DNA of 64,000 bases, from positions 2,687,501-2,751,500 of the forward strand of contig NZ_CP137559.1 of NCBI RefSeq assembly GCF_019249725.2, read 5' to 3'. The notes below the pieces were generated by a model. The model ran no database searches. It was given only the letters and a program-made list of their open reading frames with translations, and was not told where the DNA came from. Origin of the DNA: Segatella hominis. Its GTDB lineage: Bacteria > Bacteroidota > Bacteroidia > Bacteroidales > Bacteroidaceae. The translations under genes and the position numbers were made by a program. Positions within the stretch are counted from its first letter, which is position 1. Each line of letters opens with the position of its first letter. Shown piece by piece: positions 54,576 to 63,915 of this stretch.

Positions 54576-54604
54576 CACCATCATTAAAGTTAGATAAAAA
54601 AGGT

Positions 54605-56026
54605 ATGGAGCAAATTATCGGACGAAAGAAAGAAATCGAGCTGTTGACAGAATATTATCATTCTGGCAAAGCTGAGTTTGTGGCTGTATATGGCAGGCGT
54701 CGTATCGGCAAGACTTATCTTGTGAGAAATCTCTTCCGTGATAAGTTTGCCTTTGATATGTCTGGGTCTATAGAGGCACCAGCTGAGGCGCAACTCTCTA
54801 ATTTCGGGTTTGCGCTGAGGGAATATGGAGATTCCAAACAGCCTATTCCTACGAATTGGACAGAGGCTTTTGAGGCATTAAAACAGTTGTTAAAGGCAAA
54901 AATGAAAGGAGAACGACTCGTTGTTTTTATCGATGAACTACCATGCTTGGATACGCCGAAATCTGGTTTCCAACAGGCTTTTGAGCACTTTTGGAACGGA
55001 TGGGCAGCTTACCAAAGTGAAATCATGCTTATCGTTTGTGGCAGTGCCACGTCGTGGATGATAGCTAATCTGATAGATAGTCATGGTGGGCTTCATAATA
55101 GGATAACGCACGAGATGTATCTTGCTCCTTTTACTCTTCGTGAGACGGAACTGCTGCTGCAAGCTTATGGATTCTCATGGACTCGCATTTCTATCCTTCA
55201 GATATATAGCATCCTTGGTGGGGTGCCTTATTATCTCAGTTTGTTGGATAAAAAGCAAGGTGTGGAAGGGAATGTCGACAGATTGTTTTTCTCATCCCAC
55301 GCTGAACTGAAGCGAGAATATGGAAGACTATATTCGTCCTTGTTTAGAAATTCTGAGGCCTATATGCGTGTCATAGAGGTACTTGCCTCATGCAGACAAG
55401 GTATGACCCGAAAGGAAATCATGGAGAAATTGAAGCTGAAATCGGGTGGAACTTTGACAAAGGTTCTTAGTGACTTGATAAATTGCGATTTCGTAAGAGG
55501 GTATAATACCAGGGATAAGAAGATAAAGCAGAAAGATCAAATCTTTCAGCTCACCGACCTCTATACATTATTTTATATGACGTTTTGCCATCCTGGTACG
55601 ACGGACACGGGATATTGGACTCACTTGATGGGAAAACCTCGTCAAAATACTTGGTATGGCTTGGCTTTTGAGCGAGTTTGTATGTTGCATATTCCTCAAA
55701 TCAAGCATTTCTTGGGGATAGACCAAATCCATACCGAGTATTATTCTTGGCGAAGTAAGGTTTCAAAGCCAGCTGCGCAAATCGACTTACTGATAGAACG
55801 TGCCGATAATCTCGTGAATCTATGCGAAATCAAGTATTCGCAGATGCCTTACACGATCACTAAGGAGGAGGATATGCGCATTCGTAATCGTATGGCTGAT
55901 TTCGTGGCAGAAACAGGGATAAAAAGTGGTATTATCACAACGATGATTACTACTTTTGGCGTGCGACTTACACAGTATGCAGCCTTGGCTCAAGTACAAA
56001 TTACAATGGACGACCTGTTCGGATAA
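54605..56026 (+). CDS. AAA ATPase with DUF234-type nuclease-like C-terminal domain
   Basis: A 473-residue ATPase of the archaeal-ATPase-like group. Start: an in-frame ATG exists at 54530, but the promoter at 54545-54575 lies after it, and the conserved N-terminus MEQIIGRKKEIELL begins at 54605. Walker A is GRRRIGKT (residues 30-37), Walker B is VVFIDELPCL (about 105-114), sensor region IVCGSATSWMIANL. A winged-helix segment follows (QGMTRKEIMEKLKLKSGGTL). The C-terminal domain has AQIDLLIERADNLVNLCEIK, which keeps the D...E-x-K pattern of restriction-type nucleases, unlike the ATPase encoded upstream. The gene lies between 31-bp inverted repeats and is preceded by twin dyads. The role is unknown; mobile-element or defence functions are speculation. 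Confidence 0.88.
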   Translation: MEQIIGRKKEIELLTEYYHSGKAEFVAVYGRRRIGKTYLVRNLFRDKFAFDMSGSIEAPAEAQLSNFGFALREYGDSKQPIPTNWTEAFEALKQLLKAKMKGERLVVFIDELPCLDTPKSGFQQAFEHFWNGWAAYQSEIMLIVCGSATSWMIANLIDSHGGLHNRITHEMYLAPFTLRETELLLQAYGFSWTRISILQIYSILGGVPYYLSLLDKKQGVEGNVDRLFFSSHAELKREYGRLYSSLFRNSEAYMRVIEVLASCRQGMTRKEIMEKLKLKSGGTLTKVLSDLINCDFVRGYNTRDKKIKQKDQIFQLTDLYTLFYMTFCHPGTTDTGYWTHLMGKPRQNTWYGLAFERVCMLHIPQIKHFLGIDQIHTEYYSWRSKVSKPAAQIDLLIERADNLVNLCEIKYSQMPYTITKEEDMRIRNRMADFVAETGIKSGIITTMITTFGVRLTQYAALAQVQITMDDLFG

Positions 56027-56044
56027 AGTCGTATAAACAAATGA

Positions 56045-56075
56045 GGGTGCGTCACAGACTTATGACACACCCTCT
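56045..56075 (-). repeat. Right 31-bp inverted repeat (terminator-like hairpin)
   Basis: Exact reverse complement of 54116-54146, 18 bp after the ATPase stop. On the plus strand it lacks a T-run, so it is not simply a second forward terminator. Confidence 0.85.
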
Positions 56076-56182
56076 CGATAGACAACCCTTGTATCTGCAC
56101 AAGATACAAGAATAATACATGAAAAACATAAAAAATGTATTCAAGAACAGATAATAATCCCATCCCCAGGCAATAAATAGGC

Positions 56183-56190
56183 TATATTTG
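56183..56190 (+). promoter_or_regulatory. -7 box of the DUF6078-like gene
   Basis: TATATTTG about 45 bp upstream of the start codon, no well-spaced TTG. Nothing else was seen in 56076-56182. Confidence 0.5.
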
Positions 56191-56235
56191 CGTTTAATAA
56201 AACAAAAAAGTTTTATTCTTAATACTTAAAGAAAC

Positions 56236-56691
56236 ATGGATGAAAAGGAACTGTTGAAACAAGCTTTTGAGTATGGAAACGTACCTAGTATCATCACCTA
56301 CTGCTTCACCGAACCATGTCCGATGAAAGACAAATGCATACACTATCTATCTGCACTCTACGATAAAGACAAGAAGGATAGAGGAGAAGCCATTTTCCCA
56401 AATGCTCAGAAAGACGGAAAATGCAAGTACTTCACACCACTGCGTGTCGTGAAAATGGCATGGGGATTCGACAAACTCTTTGCCGAAATAAAAGTGAAAG
56501 ACGCTCCTGCCCTACGCGCCAAAATGAGAGAATATCTCGGCAGTAAAGGACAATACTACCGATACAAATTGGGAAAACTCAAACTCCTGCCAGAACAACA
56601 GGAATACATCAAACAACTATTCGATAGTTACGGATATCATGATGTTGAATTCGAACACTTCTCTGATGAAATTGACTTCACCAGAAGCTAA
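56236..56691 (+). CDS. DUF6078-like protein
   Basis: A 151-residue soluble protein of unknown function. The N-terminal half has three clustered Cys and one His (CFTEPCPMKDKCIHY) and a fourth Cys in DGKCKYFTPLR, which could bind a metal or Fe-S centre. The second half (FAEIKVKDAPALRAKMREYL) is helical and ends LPEQQEYIKQLFDSYGYHDV. I recognise the pattern from Bacteroidales proteins labelled DUF6078, from memory only. It stands alone with its own promoter and is followed by an unusual GC-rich tandem hairpin array. Confidence 0.75.
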   Translation: MDEKELLKQAFEYGNVPSIITYCFTEPCPMKDKCIHYLSALYDKDKKDRGEAIFPNAQKDGKCKYFTPLRVVKMAWGFDKLFAEIKVKDAPALRAKMREYLGSKGQYYRYKLGKLKLLPEQQEYIKQLFDSYGYHDVEFEHFSDEIDFTRS

Positions 56692-56741
56692 TGTAGTCAA
56701 CTAAATATAGGAAACTACAGATCCTGCCATGCTCTCCAAGC

Positions 56742-56826
56742 GGTCCCTCGGGGACCACGTGATGGGGAACCGGTGAACATGAGACGAGCAACCGGTGCTC
56801 ACGAGGCGGGCAACAAGTGCCCAAAC
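56742..56826. repeat. Tandem 22-nt hairpin array
   Basis: Three units of 22 nt (56761-56782, 56783-56804, 56805-56826), each centred on AAC-nn-GTG, preceded by a related GGTCCC-tcg-GGGACC hairpin (56742-56756). In units 3 and 4 the arms change together: GAGC...GCTC and GGGC...GCCC. Locally GC-rich in an AT-rich region. Confidence 0.65.
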
Positions 56827-56956
56827 TAAGGACCACAATTTGGGCAATATTCTGTTATGTCAATTAGTCTGTTCTATGGCTTTTCCGTATATTTACCGAA
56901 TATTGGCAAACATAGGATATATATAGCAAAGAATATCAAGATTATTTCACGACAAC

Positions 56957-57970
56957 CTATAACTTAAACCATGCAACAAGTGGTAAATGGTCACTATACC
57001 CTCCTAAATACCTGGGACCCAGAAAGGTACGAAATGGCTTCTTACCACCATATTTATCGTCTTCCTGCAAAAGGAAAGGCAAATCTCCCACCTCACAAGC
57101 GATTTTCTGCCCTACCAAAGACTGACTACACAACATCTGATCAAGACTGCGCCATTCTCCATGGTAACGATAAGTACCCTTAGCTCCATTCCGTCCATGC
57201 GCATCCTGACTGATGTTCACCAACTGATGATGCTCAAGAAACAGCAATGCAGGAGAATCAGAATAATCATTGAAATCACCTGTCACGATAATCTTAGCAT
57301 CATTATTAAAAGAATAGATAGAATCTACAGCCTGCGATAACTGACTGGCTACCTGCAGACGATAAGGACGGGAAGCAGCCTCGCCTCCCCTACGACTTGG
57401 GGCATGAACTACAAAAACATGAAGCGTATCTTTCCCCATCAAAATTCCTTTGGCATAAAGAATATCACGAGTGGGACGAGTTTCAGGCAAACGCTTGATA
57501 CGTATAGCATGATGATGGAGCAGACGAAATGAAAAAGGCTGATACATCAACGCTACATCTATGCCACGCTCATCAGGAGAGGAGGTCATCACATATTCAT
57601 AACCAGCCTTGCGCAACAGAGAACGCTTGGTCAAAGCAATCATAGCAGAATCATTTTCTACTTCACAGAGAGCCACCAAATCCGGCAAATGCCATTGATT
57701 TTGGCGTCCCTTACCTTGCAACTGATTTTTCTTACTCTGGCTTAGACTGCCATTATATATATAATAAGGTGTAGCCAACTCTCCTAAAGCAATAATTTCC
57801 TGGGAAAGATGATTGATTTTCTTCCAATATCGGGTTCTTGTCCAGTGATAATCACTCTCTGGCAGAAACTCCGTATCATTCTTCAGAGAATCATGTACGG
57901 TATCGAAAAGGTTTTCACAATTCAACTCTACAAACGTGAAAAAGGAAGATAAAAGAAGAGATAAAAACAT
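56957..57970 (-). CDS. Exported endonuclease/exonuclease/phosphatase-fold protein
   Basis: Metal-dependent phosphodiesterase-fold protein of 337 residues; substrate unknown (nucleic acid or phospho-ester). It starts with a hydrophobic stretch (MFLSLLLSSFFTFVELNCEN), a short signal peptide or the first core strand preceded by a few residues. Core motifs are NCENLFDTVHD, ALCEVEND (the catalytic Glu region), VHAPSRRGG, VTGDFNDYSDSP and the final GGYSDHLPLVAWF. It stands alone on the minus strand. The 265 bp on its 3' side hold the hairpin array, and tRNA-Arg lies on the other strand upstream. Confidence 0.88.
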   Translation of the reverse strand: MFLSLLLSSFFTFVELNCENLFDTVHDSLKNDTEFLPESDYHWTRTRYWKKINHLSQEIIALGELATPYYIYNGSLSQSKKNQLQGKGRQNQWHLPDLVALCEVENDSAMIALTKRSLLRKAGYEYVMTSSPDERGIDVALMYQPFSFRLLHHHAIRIKRLPETRPTRDILYAKGILMGKDTLHVFVVHAPSRRGGEAASRPYRLQVASQLSQAVDSIYSFNNDAKIIVTGDFNDYSDSPALLFLEHHQLVNISQDAHGRNGAKGTYRYHGEWRSLDQMLCSQSLVGQKIACEVGDLPFLLQEDDKYGGKKPFRTFLGPRYLGGYSDHLPLVAWFKL

Positions 57971-58063
57971 AATTATGAGATTTTAAATTCGTATCCACAC
58001 ATGAAAATTACAAATTTTAGAAGGTTTCTCAACAAAATAACATTGATTTTCTGCCTATTCTCT

Positions 58064-58093
58064 TTGTCAAGTCAGATTTTTACATTATCTTTG
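58064..58093 (+). promoter_or_regulatory. Promoter of the tRNA-Arg gene
   Basis: TTG (58064-58066), 19 nt, TATCTTTG (58086-58093), about 50 bp before the mature tRNA. Confidence 0.7.
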
Positions 58094-58146
58094 CAGACAG
58101 ATTGCTGTTCATGCCATCTTACAAGCAATCCAAACTATCCACAAAG

Positions 58147-58218
58147 GGTTCCATAGTTTAATGGATAGAACGGAGGTTTCCTAAACCTTTGATCCGAGTT
58201 CGATTCTCGGTGGAATCA
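58147..58218 (+). tRNA. tRNA-Arg (anticodon CCU)
   Basis: Acceptor stem GGTTCCA with TGGAATC (one G-U pair) and discriminator A. The anticodon arm is GAGGT-TTCCTAA-ACCTT with CCT at the centre of a seven-base loop. The T arm is CCGAG-TTCGATT-CTCGG. CCA is not encoded. It reads AGG codons. Confidence 0.93.
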
Positions 58219-58254
58219 CATGGAGATAGTTATCAGCATTCAAGCTGATACGAT

Positions 58255-58295
58255 AAAAGGTCGCTTCCTTTCTGGAATGCGACCTTTTATTATAT
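58255..58295 (+). terminator. Terminator after tRNA-Arg
   Basis: AAAAGGTCGC-TTCC pairs with GGAA-t-GCGACCTTTT (58255-58288), followed by ATTATAT. Its A and T tracts make it usable from both sides. Nothing else was seen up to 58467. Confidence 0.75.
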
Positions 58296-58467
58296 CTTTC
58301 AGTTCCTCAAATCATTGAAATGTCCTTCATTCAAAATATTCACTTCATAGAATATCCTCTTTAGAACATTCACATTCTCTTTGGAACATTTTCTCCATCT
58401 GGTTTTCACCAGACGGAGAAATTATTCATGTTAATTCGCTTCTATATGGTTATTGATCTGCCCAGTA

Positions 58468-61400
58468 TTACTTAACAGCAACAACCTCTGCCTCAGCAGG
58501 CTCTTCCTTAATCTTACGACCAAGAACGATGTAAGCCATTGGAGAAGCAATGAAGATAGAAGACAATGTACCGAATACAACACCCAAAATCATAGCGAAT
58601 GCGAAGCTGCGGATACTGTCACCACCGAGGATGAAGATACAGAGCAACACAATCAAGGTAGAAGTTGAAGTATTGATAGTACGTGCCAATGTCTCATTGA
58701 TAGAAGCATTGAAAAGCTGCTGGCGATCACCCTTAGGATGAAGCTTCATGTTCTCACGGATACGGTCGAACACAACCACCTTATCATTGATAGAGTAACC
58801 TACCACAGTCAGGATAGCACCGATGAAGGTCTGGTCAATCTCCAATGAGAATGGTACAAGGCCCCACAAGAGTGAGTAGAAACCAACAACAGTCAAAGCA
58901 TCAAATGCAAGAGCGATAGTAGAACCTACAGAGAATGCTACGTTGCGGAAACGGAGCAAAATGTAGAGGAAGATAGCTATCAATGCGAAAAGCACACTGT
59001 AGATAGCACCCATTGTAATATCCTTAGCTACAGAAGGACCTACCTTTGTACTACTGATGATAGAACCGCCCTGGCGTACATCTGGATTCTTGAAAGCCTC
59101 AACATTCTGCTGAGAAACCAAACCAGCCTTCTTCAATGAATTATAAAGGATTGTTTCAGCCTCATCATCTACTGTAGGACTGTTGCTCTCAATCATATAG
59201 TTGGTAGATACACGGATGGTTCTTCCATCTGTACCGATAGCAATAGCACTTGTGTTAGCCTTGGTTCCATCTGCATTGACAAATGCATCACCAAGAACGG
59301 TACGAATCTGCTCTGGCTCTACAGCTTTCTCAAACTGAACTACATAGTTGCGACCACCGGTGAAGTCAATACTCTTGCTCAAGCCACGAACTACAAAGCT
59401 ACCAATGAATACGACAGCTGCTACAACTGCTACAGTAAAGGTAGTCTTGTACATAGACATGAACTTGTACTTCTTGCCCTGCATCAAGTTGTGAGAAACT
59501 GGAGTATCAAACTTGCAATGCATCCACTTGTCGTGATTCAACTTATAATCGTAAACCAAACGAGTCAAGAATACAGCAGTAAAGAATGATACAACAATAC
59601 CGATAATCCAGGTTGTAGCGAAACCACGAACAGGACCGGTACCAGTAACAAGCAGGATAACACCTGTAATCAAAGATGTCAAGTTAGAGTCGAAGATAGC
59701 AGAGAAAGCATTACCATAACCGGCAGCTACAGCCTGCTTCATTCCCTTACCAGAACGGAGTTCTTCCTTGATACGCTCATAAATAAGCACGTTAGCATCC
59801 ACGGCCGTACCCAAAGACAAGACCATACCGGCAAGACCCGGCAACGTCAAGGCTGCTTGGAATGACGTCAAGATACCTAATGTGAAGAATACATTGACAA
59901 GCAATGCAAGGTTAGCCATCATACCAGGAATGATGTTGTACATCATCACCATGTAAACCATCAAGAGTACGAAAGCCACAACGAATGAGATGATACCCAT
60001 CTGGATAGACTGTGCACCGAGAGTAGGACCAACAACTTCCTCCTGAACGATACGGGCAGGAGCTGGCATACGACCAGACTTCAATGTGTTAGCCAAATCC
60101 TTCGTATCTTCGATAGTGAAGTTACCAGTAATCTGAGAACTACCGCCGGCAATCTCACCATTTACACGAGGAGCAGAATAAACTACACCATCCAAAACAA
60201 TGGCAATAGCCTTACCTACGTTAGCCTTAGTCATCTGAGCCCATCTACGAGCACCCTCAGTATTCATCTTCATGCTTACACATGGAGCACCAGTAGTAGG
60301 TTCAAACTCGTCCTTAGCATCAGTAATCACATCACCCTCCAATGGAGCGCGACCAGTACTGGTAGTCACCTTCAAAGCATGGAGTTCATAGATGTTCTTC
60401 ACATTCAAATGGTCAGCTGGTTTAGCACTCCAGAGCAACTTCAAGTCTGAAGGCAACACCTGCTTAGCCAAAGCAGAATGGATCAACTTGTTGATAGCTG
60501 CAGTATCGCGAACACTTGCATAACCCACAGTACTCAGACCCTGTCCAGGAACCAACTGCAAACGAGCCAGCAATGGATGAGCCTTGATGGCAGCAGCACT
60601 CTGCTCTTCAGCATTGATCTTAGACTTAGCCTCATCACCCTTCTTGAGGTTCAACTTAGGAGCAGCCTTAGCAGGTTCTGCCTTTGCAACTTCTTTCTTA
60701 GCAGAATCAGCAGCAACAGAATCCTTAGCCTCTACCTCATGGTCGCCATTAGCAAGACGAGTGTCAAGCTGCTGGAGATAAGGAGCAATTTCCTCAGAGT
60801 TATATGTCTCCCAGAACTCAAGGTTAGCACTACCCTGAAGCATCTTACGCATACGCTCAGGCTGGCTGATACCAGGCATTTCTACCATGATACGGCCCTG
60901 CTGACCTTCCAACTTCTGGATGTTAGGCTGTACAACACCAAACTTATCAATACGAGTACGTACAACATTGAAAGAGTTGTCGATAGCATCCTGTACAGAA
61001 CTGCGGATTGCTTTTTCTACCTCTGCATCGCTGCTCTGAGGAGAAACCTTACCCTGCAACTGCTGGGTAGCAAAAACCTCTGCGAGTTTATGACCTGGTG
61101 CGCTCTTGTGATAAGCGTTAATGAAAAGTGACACAAAGTCACCACCGTTAGCTTCCTCTTGAGCTCTGGCTTCCTTCATGGCATTGGTGAAACCAGCGTC
61201 TGTCTTGTGGTCAGCGAGGTTTTCAATTACATCAGGTACAGAAATCTCAAGAATTACATTCATACCGCCCTTGAGGTCAAGTCCAAGACCGATCTGAGTT
61301 TCCAAGCAATTCTGATAAGAATAAACACCCAAGTACTTCACAGAATCCTTATAGTCCTGCTGGGCAATAGGGTCTTTGATCTTTGCAGCCTCACTGTCAT

Positions 61401-61491
61401 AGTAGCTTGTTGCTACTGAGAATGACAGATAGAAGATGCTTGCAAGCGTCAATAAGACGGCAACACAAATTACAATTCCTTTGTTTTGCAT
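58468..61491 (-). CDS. secDF: Fused protein translocase subunit SecDF
   Basis: Inner-membrane proton-driven accessory of the SecYEG translocon, SecD and SecF in one 1007-residue chain as in many Bacteroidota. Membrane segments: one at the N-terminus (VICVAVLLTLASIFYLSFSV), five around 500-660, then the SecF first segment near 690 and five more to the end. SecD motifs include GLGLDLKGGMNVILE, DGVVYSAPRVNGEIAGG, GTAVDANVLIYERIKEEL; SecF motifs include KSIDFTGGRNYVVQFEKAV and GYSINDKVVVFDRIREN. An insertion of low-complexity Lys/Ala-rich sequence (about 260-310) lies in the periplasmic domain. It exports the many signal-peptide proteins encoded nearby. It stands as its own minus-strand unit; upstream on that strand are two further genes. 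Confidence 0.97.
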   Translation of the reverse strand: MQNKGIVICVAVLLTLASIFYLSFSVATSYYDSEAAKIKDPIAQQDYKDSVKYLGVYSYQNCLETQIGLGLDLKGGMNVILEISVPDVIENLADHKTDAGFTNAMKEARAQEEANGGDFVSLFINAYHKSAPGHKLAEVFATQQLQGKVSPQSSDAEVEKAIRSSVQDAIDNSFNVVRTRIDKFGVVQPNIQKLEGQQGRIMVEMPGISQPERMRKMLQGSANLEFWETYNSEEIAPYLQQLDTRLANGDHEVEAKDSVAADSAKKEVAKAEPAKAAPKLNLKKGDEAKSKINAEEQSAAAIKAHPLLARLQLVPGQGLSTVGYASVRDTAAINKLIHSALAKQVLPSDLKLLWSAKPADHLNVKNIYELHALKVTTSTGRAPLEGDVITDAKDEFEPTTGAPCVSMKMNTEGARRWAQMTKANVGKAIAIVLDGVVYSAPRVNGEIAGGSSQITGNFTIEDTKDLANTLKSGRMPAPARIVQEEVVGPTLGAQSIQMGIISFVVAFVLLMVYMVMMYNIIPGMMANLALLVNVFFTLGILTSFQAALTLPGLAGMVLSLGTAVDANVLIYERIKEELRSGKGMKQAVAAGYGNAFSAIFDSNLTSLITGVILLVTGTGPVRGFATTWIIGIVVSFFTAVFLTRLVYDYKLNHDKWMHCKFDTPVSHNLMQGKKYKFMSMYKTTFTVAVVAAVVFIGSFVVRGLSKSIDFTGGRNYVVQFEKAVEPEQIRTVLGDAFVNADGTKANTSAIAIGTDGRTIRVSTNYMIESNSPTVDDEAETILYNSLKKAGLVSQQNVEAFKNPDVRQGGSIISSTKVGPSVAKDITMGAIYSVLFALIAIFLYILLRFRNVAFSVGSTIALAFDALTVVGFYSLLWGLVPFSLEIDQTFIGAILTVVGYSINDKVVVFDRIRENMKLHPKGDRQQLFNASINETLARTINTSTSTLIVLLCIFILGGDSIRSFAFAMILGVVFGTLSSIFIASPMAYIVLGRKIKEEPAEAEVVAVK

Positions 61492-61610
61492 TTCTATTAT
61501 TTATTATTAATTATTTATTTTATTTTCGTCTAATTTCTTTATTATCAACATAATGACGTGCAAAAATAATCATTTTTTTTCTTTTATAAGAATAATTTGA
61601 GGCTTTTTTG

Positions 61611-62702
61611 CTATTTATCCCGCTTTTTTAGGTAACAAACGATAGGATAATGGTCAGATGACGATATTTTGCGGTCTATTTTGCATTCATATGGTTCCCA
61701 GTCATCTGAACACATCATATTGTCAATCCTTACAAAAAATCCCGCATGATGATAACTGATACCCGGTCCGTTGCCACTTGCTACATAGCAATCTGTAAGC
61801 CCATCGGCTATAGTTCGATGGGTATAAGAAATCGGTCCGTCATTGAAATCACCACAGAGGATAATACTCATATCCCGATGCTGACGGATGTAATTTGCGA
61901 CTGCTTCTGCCTGTGATGCTCGCTTACGGGTGGCCTCTCCCAATTTCACGACCAGCAACTTGGAAGTGATTTCAGCCGTATCAGTCTCCAGTTTTCCCTT
62001 GATCAGTTGCTTAAACTGCGCCCGTTCTTCCAAGGTCAACCCCGTTGTTTCCAGATGATTATTAATCAAGAGTACCTTTTCATGGTTGATTTCCAACTGA
62101 TAAGCCACACTGAGATTTCCCGCTGACTCATATGGGATACGTTCCTTAGAAAGAATCGGATATTTGCTCAATATGCCAATCACATTACCGCCTCCCAAAT
62201 GCCAGGTTGTATCCCGATAAGCATACATCGGGTAGAGAAGAGAATCCAACTGGTTCTCCACATCCCCATTATGTCCTGCTTCCTGAAGACATACAATGTC
62301 TGCATTCTGTTCTTTGATATACTTCACAATAGGATTAACGCCATCTTCCCCCATCTCTCCCTCAGCAAAAGCCCAGGTATTATATGAAAGGATCTTGACG
62401 GAACCCTCCGGAGCCTCACGAGGAATATTGAAGGGAATATATTCACGCACAGGTACATAACAGATAATGAACCCCATGAAAGGAATCAGCGCATAACGCA
62501 CCTTAAATATCAGCCAAAAGATAAGAAACCCTAAGTTGATGAAGAGAAAAACAGGGAAAAGCAAACCTACATTCGACAACATGGCAAATCTTTCCGGATG
62601 AAGATGATCTGAAAAGCCTATAAGAAACAGGATAATTATGGTAGCAATATTTGCCCCCGCAATCATCCTGATAGAAAACTGCCTCAATTGTTTAAATATC
62701 AT
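61611..62702 (-). CDS. Membrane-anchored endonuclease/exonuclease/phosphatase-fold protein
   Basis: A 363-residue protein. Residues about 15-90 form two or three membrane helices (ANIATIIILFLIGFS; VFLFINLGFLIFWLIF; LIPFMGFIICYVPV). The rest is a metal-dependent phosphodiesterase-fold domain exposed outside the inner membrane: LSYNTWAF, VCLQEAGHNG with catalytic Glu, INNHLETTG, LCGDFNDGPISYTHR and SSDHYPIVCYL. The substrate is unknown. It follows the rhomboid protease gene by 51 bp on the same strand and probably shares its transcript. Confidence 0.88.
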   Translation of the reverse strand: MIFKQLRQFSIRMIAGANIATIIILFLIGFSDHLHPERFAMLSNVGLLFPVFLFINLGFLIFWLIFKVRYALIPFMGFIICYVPVREYIPFNIPREAPEGSVKILSYNTWAFAEGEMGEDGVNPIVKYIKEQNADIVCLQEAGHNGDVENQLDSLLYPMYAYRDTTWHLGGGNVIGILSKYPILSKERIPYESAGNLSVAYQLEINHEKVLLINNHLETTGLTLEERAQFKQLIKGKLETDTAEITSKLLVVKLGEATRKRASQAEAVANYIRQHRDMSIILCGDFNDGPISYTHRTIADGLTDCYVASGNGPGISYHHAGFFVRIDNMMCSDDWEPYECKIDRKISSSDHYPIVCYLKKRDK

Positions 62703-62753
62703 CTTGCCACTTATTTCTTTATATCATAATCTATTGTGCCCAGAAAAACCAGC

Positions 62754-63707
62754 TTATTTCTTACTCTGGTCAAAAAGAGTCTGCTTCTCATCTTTTGTCA
62801 AACTATCATAGCCGCTTTTGCGAATCTTGTCTAATATACGATCTATCTCCTCTTGGGTGGCACGCTTATGGGCATTATAATCCCAATCCTGCTGATGAGA
62901 CTGGTAAGAGTTGTTATCAGACTGAGGATTATGATTGCGGGTATAGTTAAAATGCTGACGATTACGCTTTCCACCTAAAGAATCACGAAGTTTCTCAAAA
63001 GCATCACGAGCACTGCTGCCACTATATCCATTAACTTGTTTTCTCCAATAACGAATCATAAAGAATCCAACAACCATACCACCAAGGTGAGCAATATGTG
63101 CCACACCATCACCTGTTGTAGCGATGGCAGAAACCAATTCGATAGCAGCATATCCTATTACAAAATACTTAGCCTTGATAGGAATAGGCAATGGGAAAAT
63201 GAAAATACGTTCCTCTGGAAATATCATACCAAAAGCCAACAAAATACCATAAATGGCACCAGAAGCTCCAACGGTAGTCCAACCATTCAAAACATCAGCA
63301 CTATTATGTCCTATGGTCCATAATTGGGATATTGTCAATTCCGGAAACTGTTCAGACGCTGTAAAATAAAACTGAATAGTCTGAGCCAACTCCTGAAACA
63401 ATCCTGCACCTAACCCACAAGCTATGTAATAAAAAAGGAATTTCTTAGGTCCCCACACTCTTTCCACGACACAACCGAACATCCAAAGTGCAAACATATT
63501 GAAGATAATATGCTCGAAACCACCATGCATAAACATGTAAGTAATCAGTTGATAGACCTGAAAATCAGATGCCATAAAGAAATGGAGTCCCAAGAGATCA
63601 TTTAGAACATAACCACCTGAAGCGTCCTTTCCCAATATATATGTAATCAGGAAAGCCACGATATTCACTATCAGCAAGTTCTTTGTAACTATAGGTATAT
63701 TACGCAT
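62754..63707 (-). CDS. Rhomboid-family intramembrane serine protease
   Basis: Inner-membrane protease cleaving within or near membrane helices of other proteins. Catalytic Ser149 is seen in VGASGAIYG, His207 in HIAHLGGMVVGF, and Asn70 in EHIIFNMFALWMFG matches the oxyanion residue. Six membrane segments fit the core fold. The soluble C-terminal extension after residue 220 is polar and charged (NRQHFNYTRNHNPQSDNNSY) and ends in a short helical region KRATQEEIDRILDKIRKSGY. Substrates are unknown. A TAATTTTG -7 box on the minus strand (63749-63742) lies 35 bp upstream. Confidence 0.93.
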   Translation of the reverse strand: MRNIPIVTKNLLIVNIVAFLITYILGKDASGGYVLNDLLGLHFFMASDFQVYQLITYMFMHGGFEHIIFNMFALWMFGCVVERVWGPKKFLFYYIACGLGAGLFQELAQTIQFYFTASEQFPELTISQLWTIGHNSADVLNGWTTVGASGAIYGILLAFGMIFPEERIFIFPLPIPIKAKYFVIGYAAIELVSAIATTGDGVAHIAHLGGMVVGFFMIRYWRKQVNGYSGSSARDAFEKLRDSLGGKRNRQHFNYTRNHNPQSDNNSYQSHQQDWDYNAHKRATQEEIDRILDKIRKSGYDSLTKDEKQTLFDQSKK

Positions 63708-63831
63708 AATCTAAAACTTTATCTTTTTACGAAATTTGGGGCAAAATTACGAAAAATATCCGTTATAGCACCATAAAATAAGCATATTACACTTAAATTT
63801 CAATAAAATCTACATTTTTCTTCTCTTTTTG

Positions 63832-63862
63832 TTGTTTTTTTAAAAGGAATAACCTATATTTG
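63832..63862 (+). promoter_or_regulatory. Promoter of the HU gene
   Basis: TTG (63832-63834), exactly 20 nt, TATATTTG (63855-63862). The leader is about 48 nt. Confidence 0.8.
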
Positions 63863-63915
63863 TAAGCAAAATTGGATAAGGAACGAAAATATTAATCATT
63901 TAATAAAGAAAAATT

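Noticed and set aside
54530..54604. 25-codon N-terminal extension of the second ATPase
   Set aside because: The promoter lies inside the extension and the conserved N-terminus begins at the later ATG.
56742..56826. CRISPR or integron attachment array
   Set aside because: Units are contiguous without spacers and no cas or integrase gene is near.
58147..58218. tRNA-Arg as an attachment site of an integrated element
   Set aside because: No integrase gene and no duplicated tRNA end was seen within the window.
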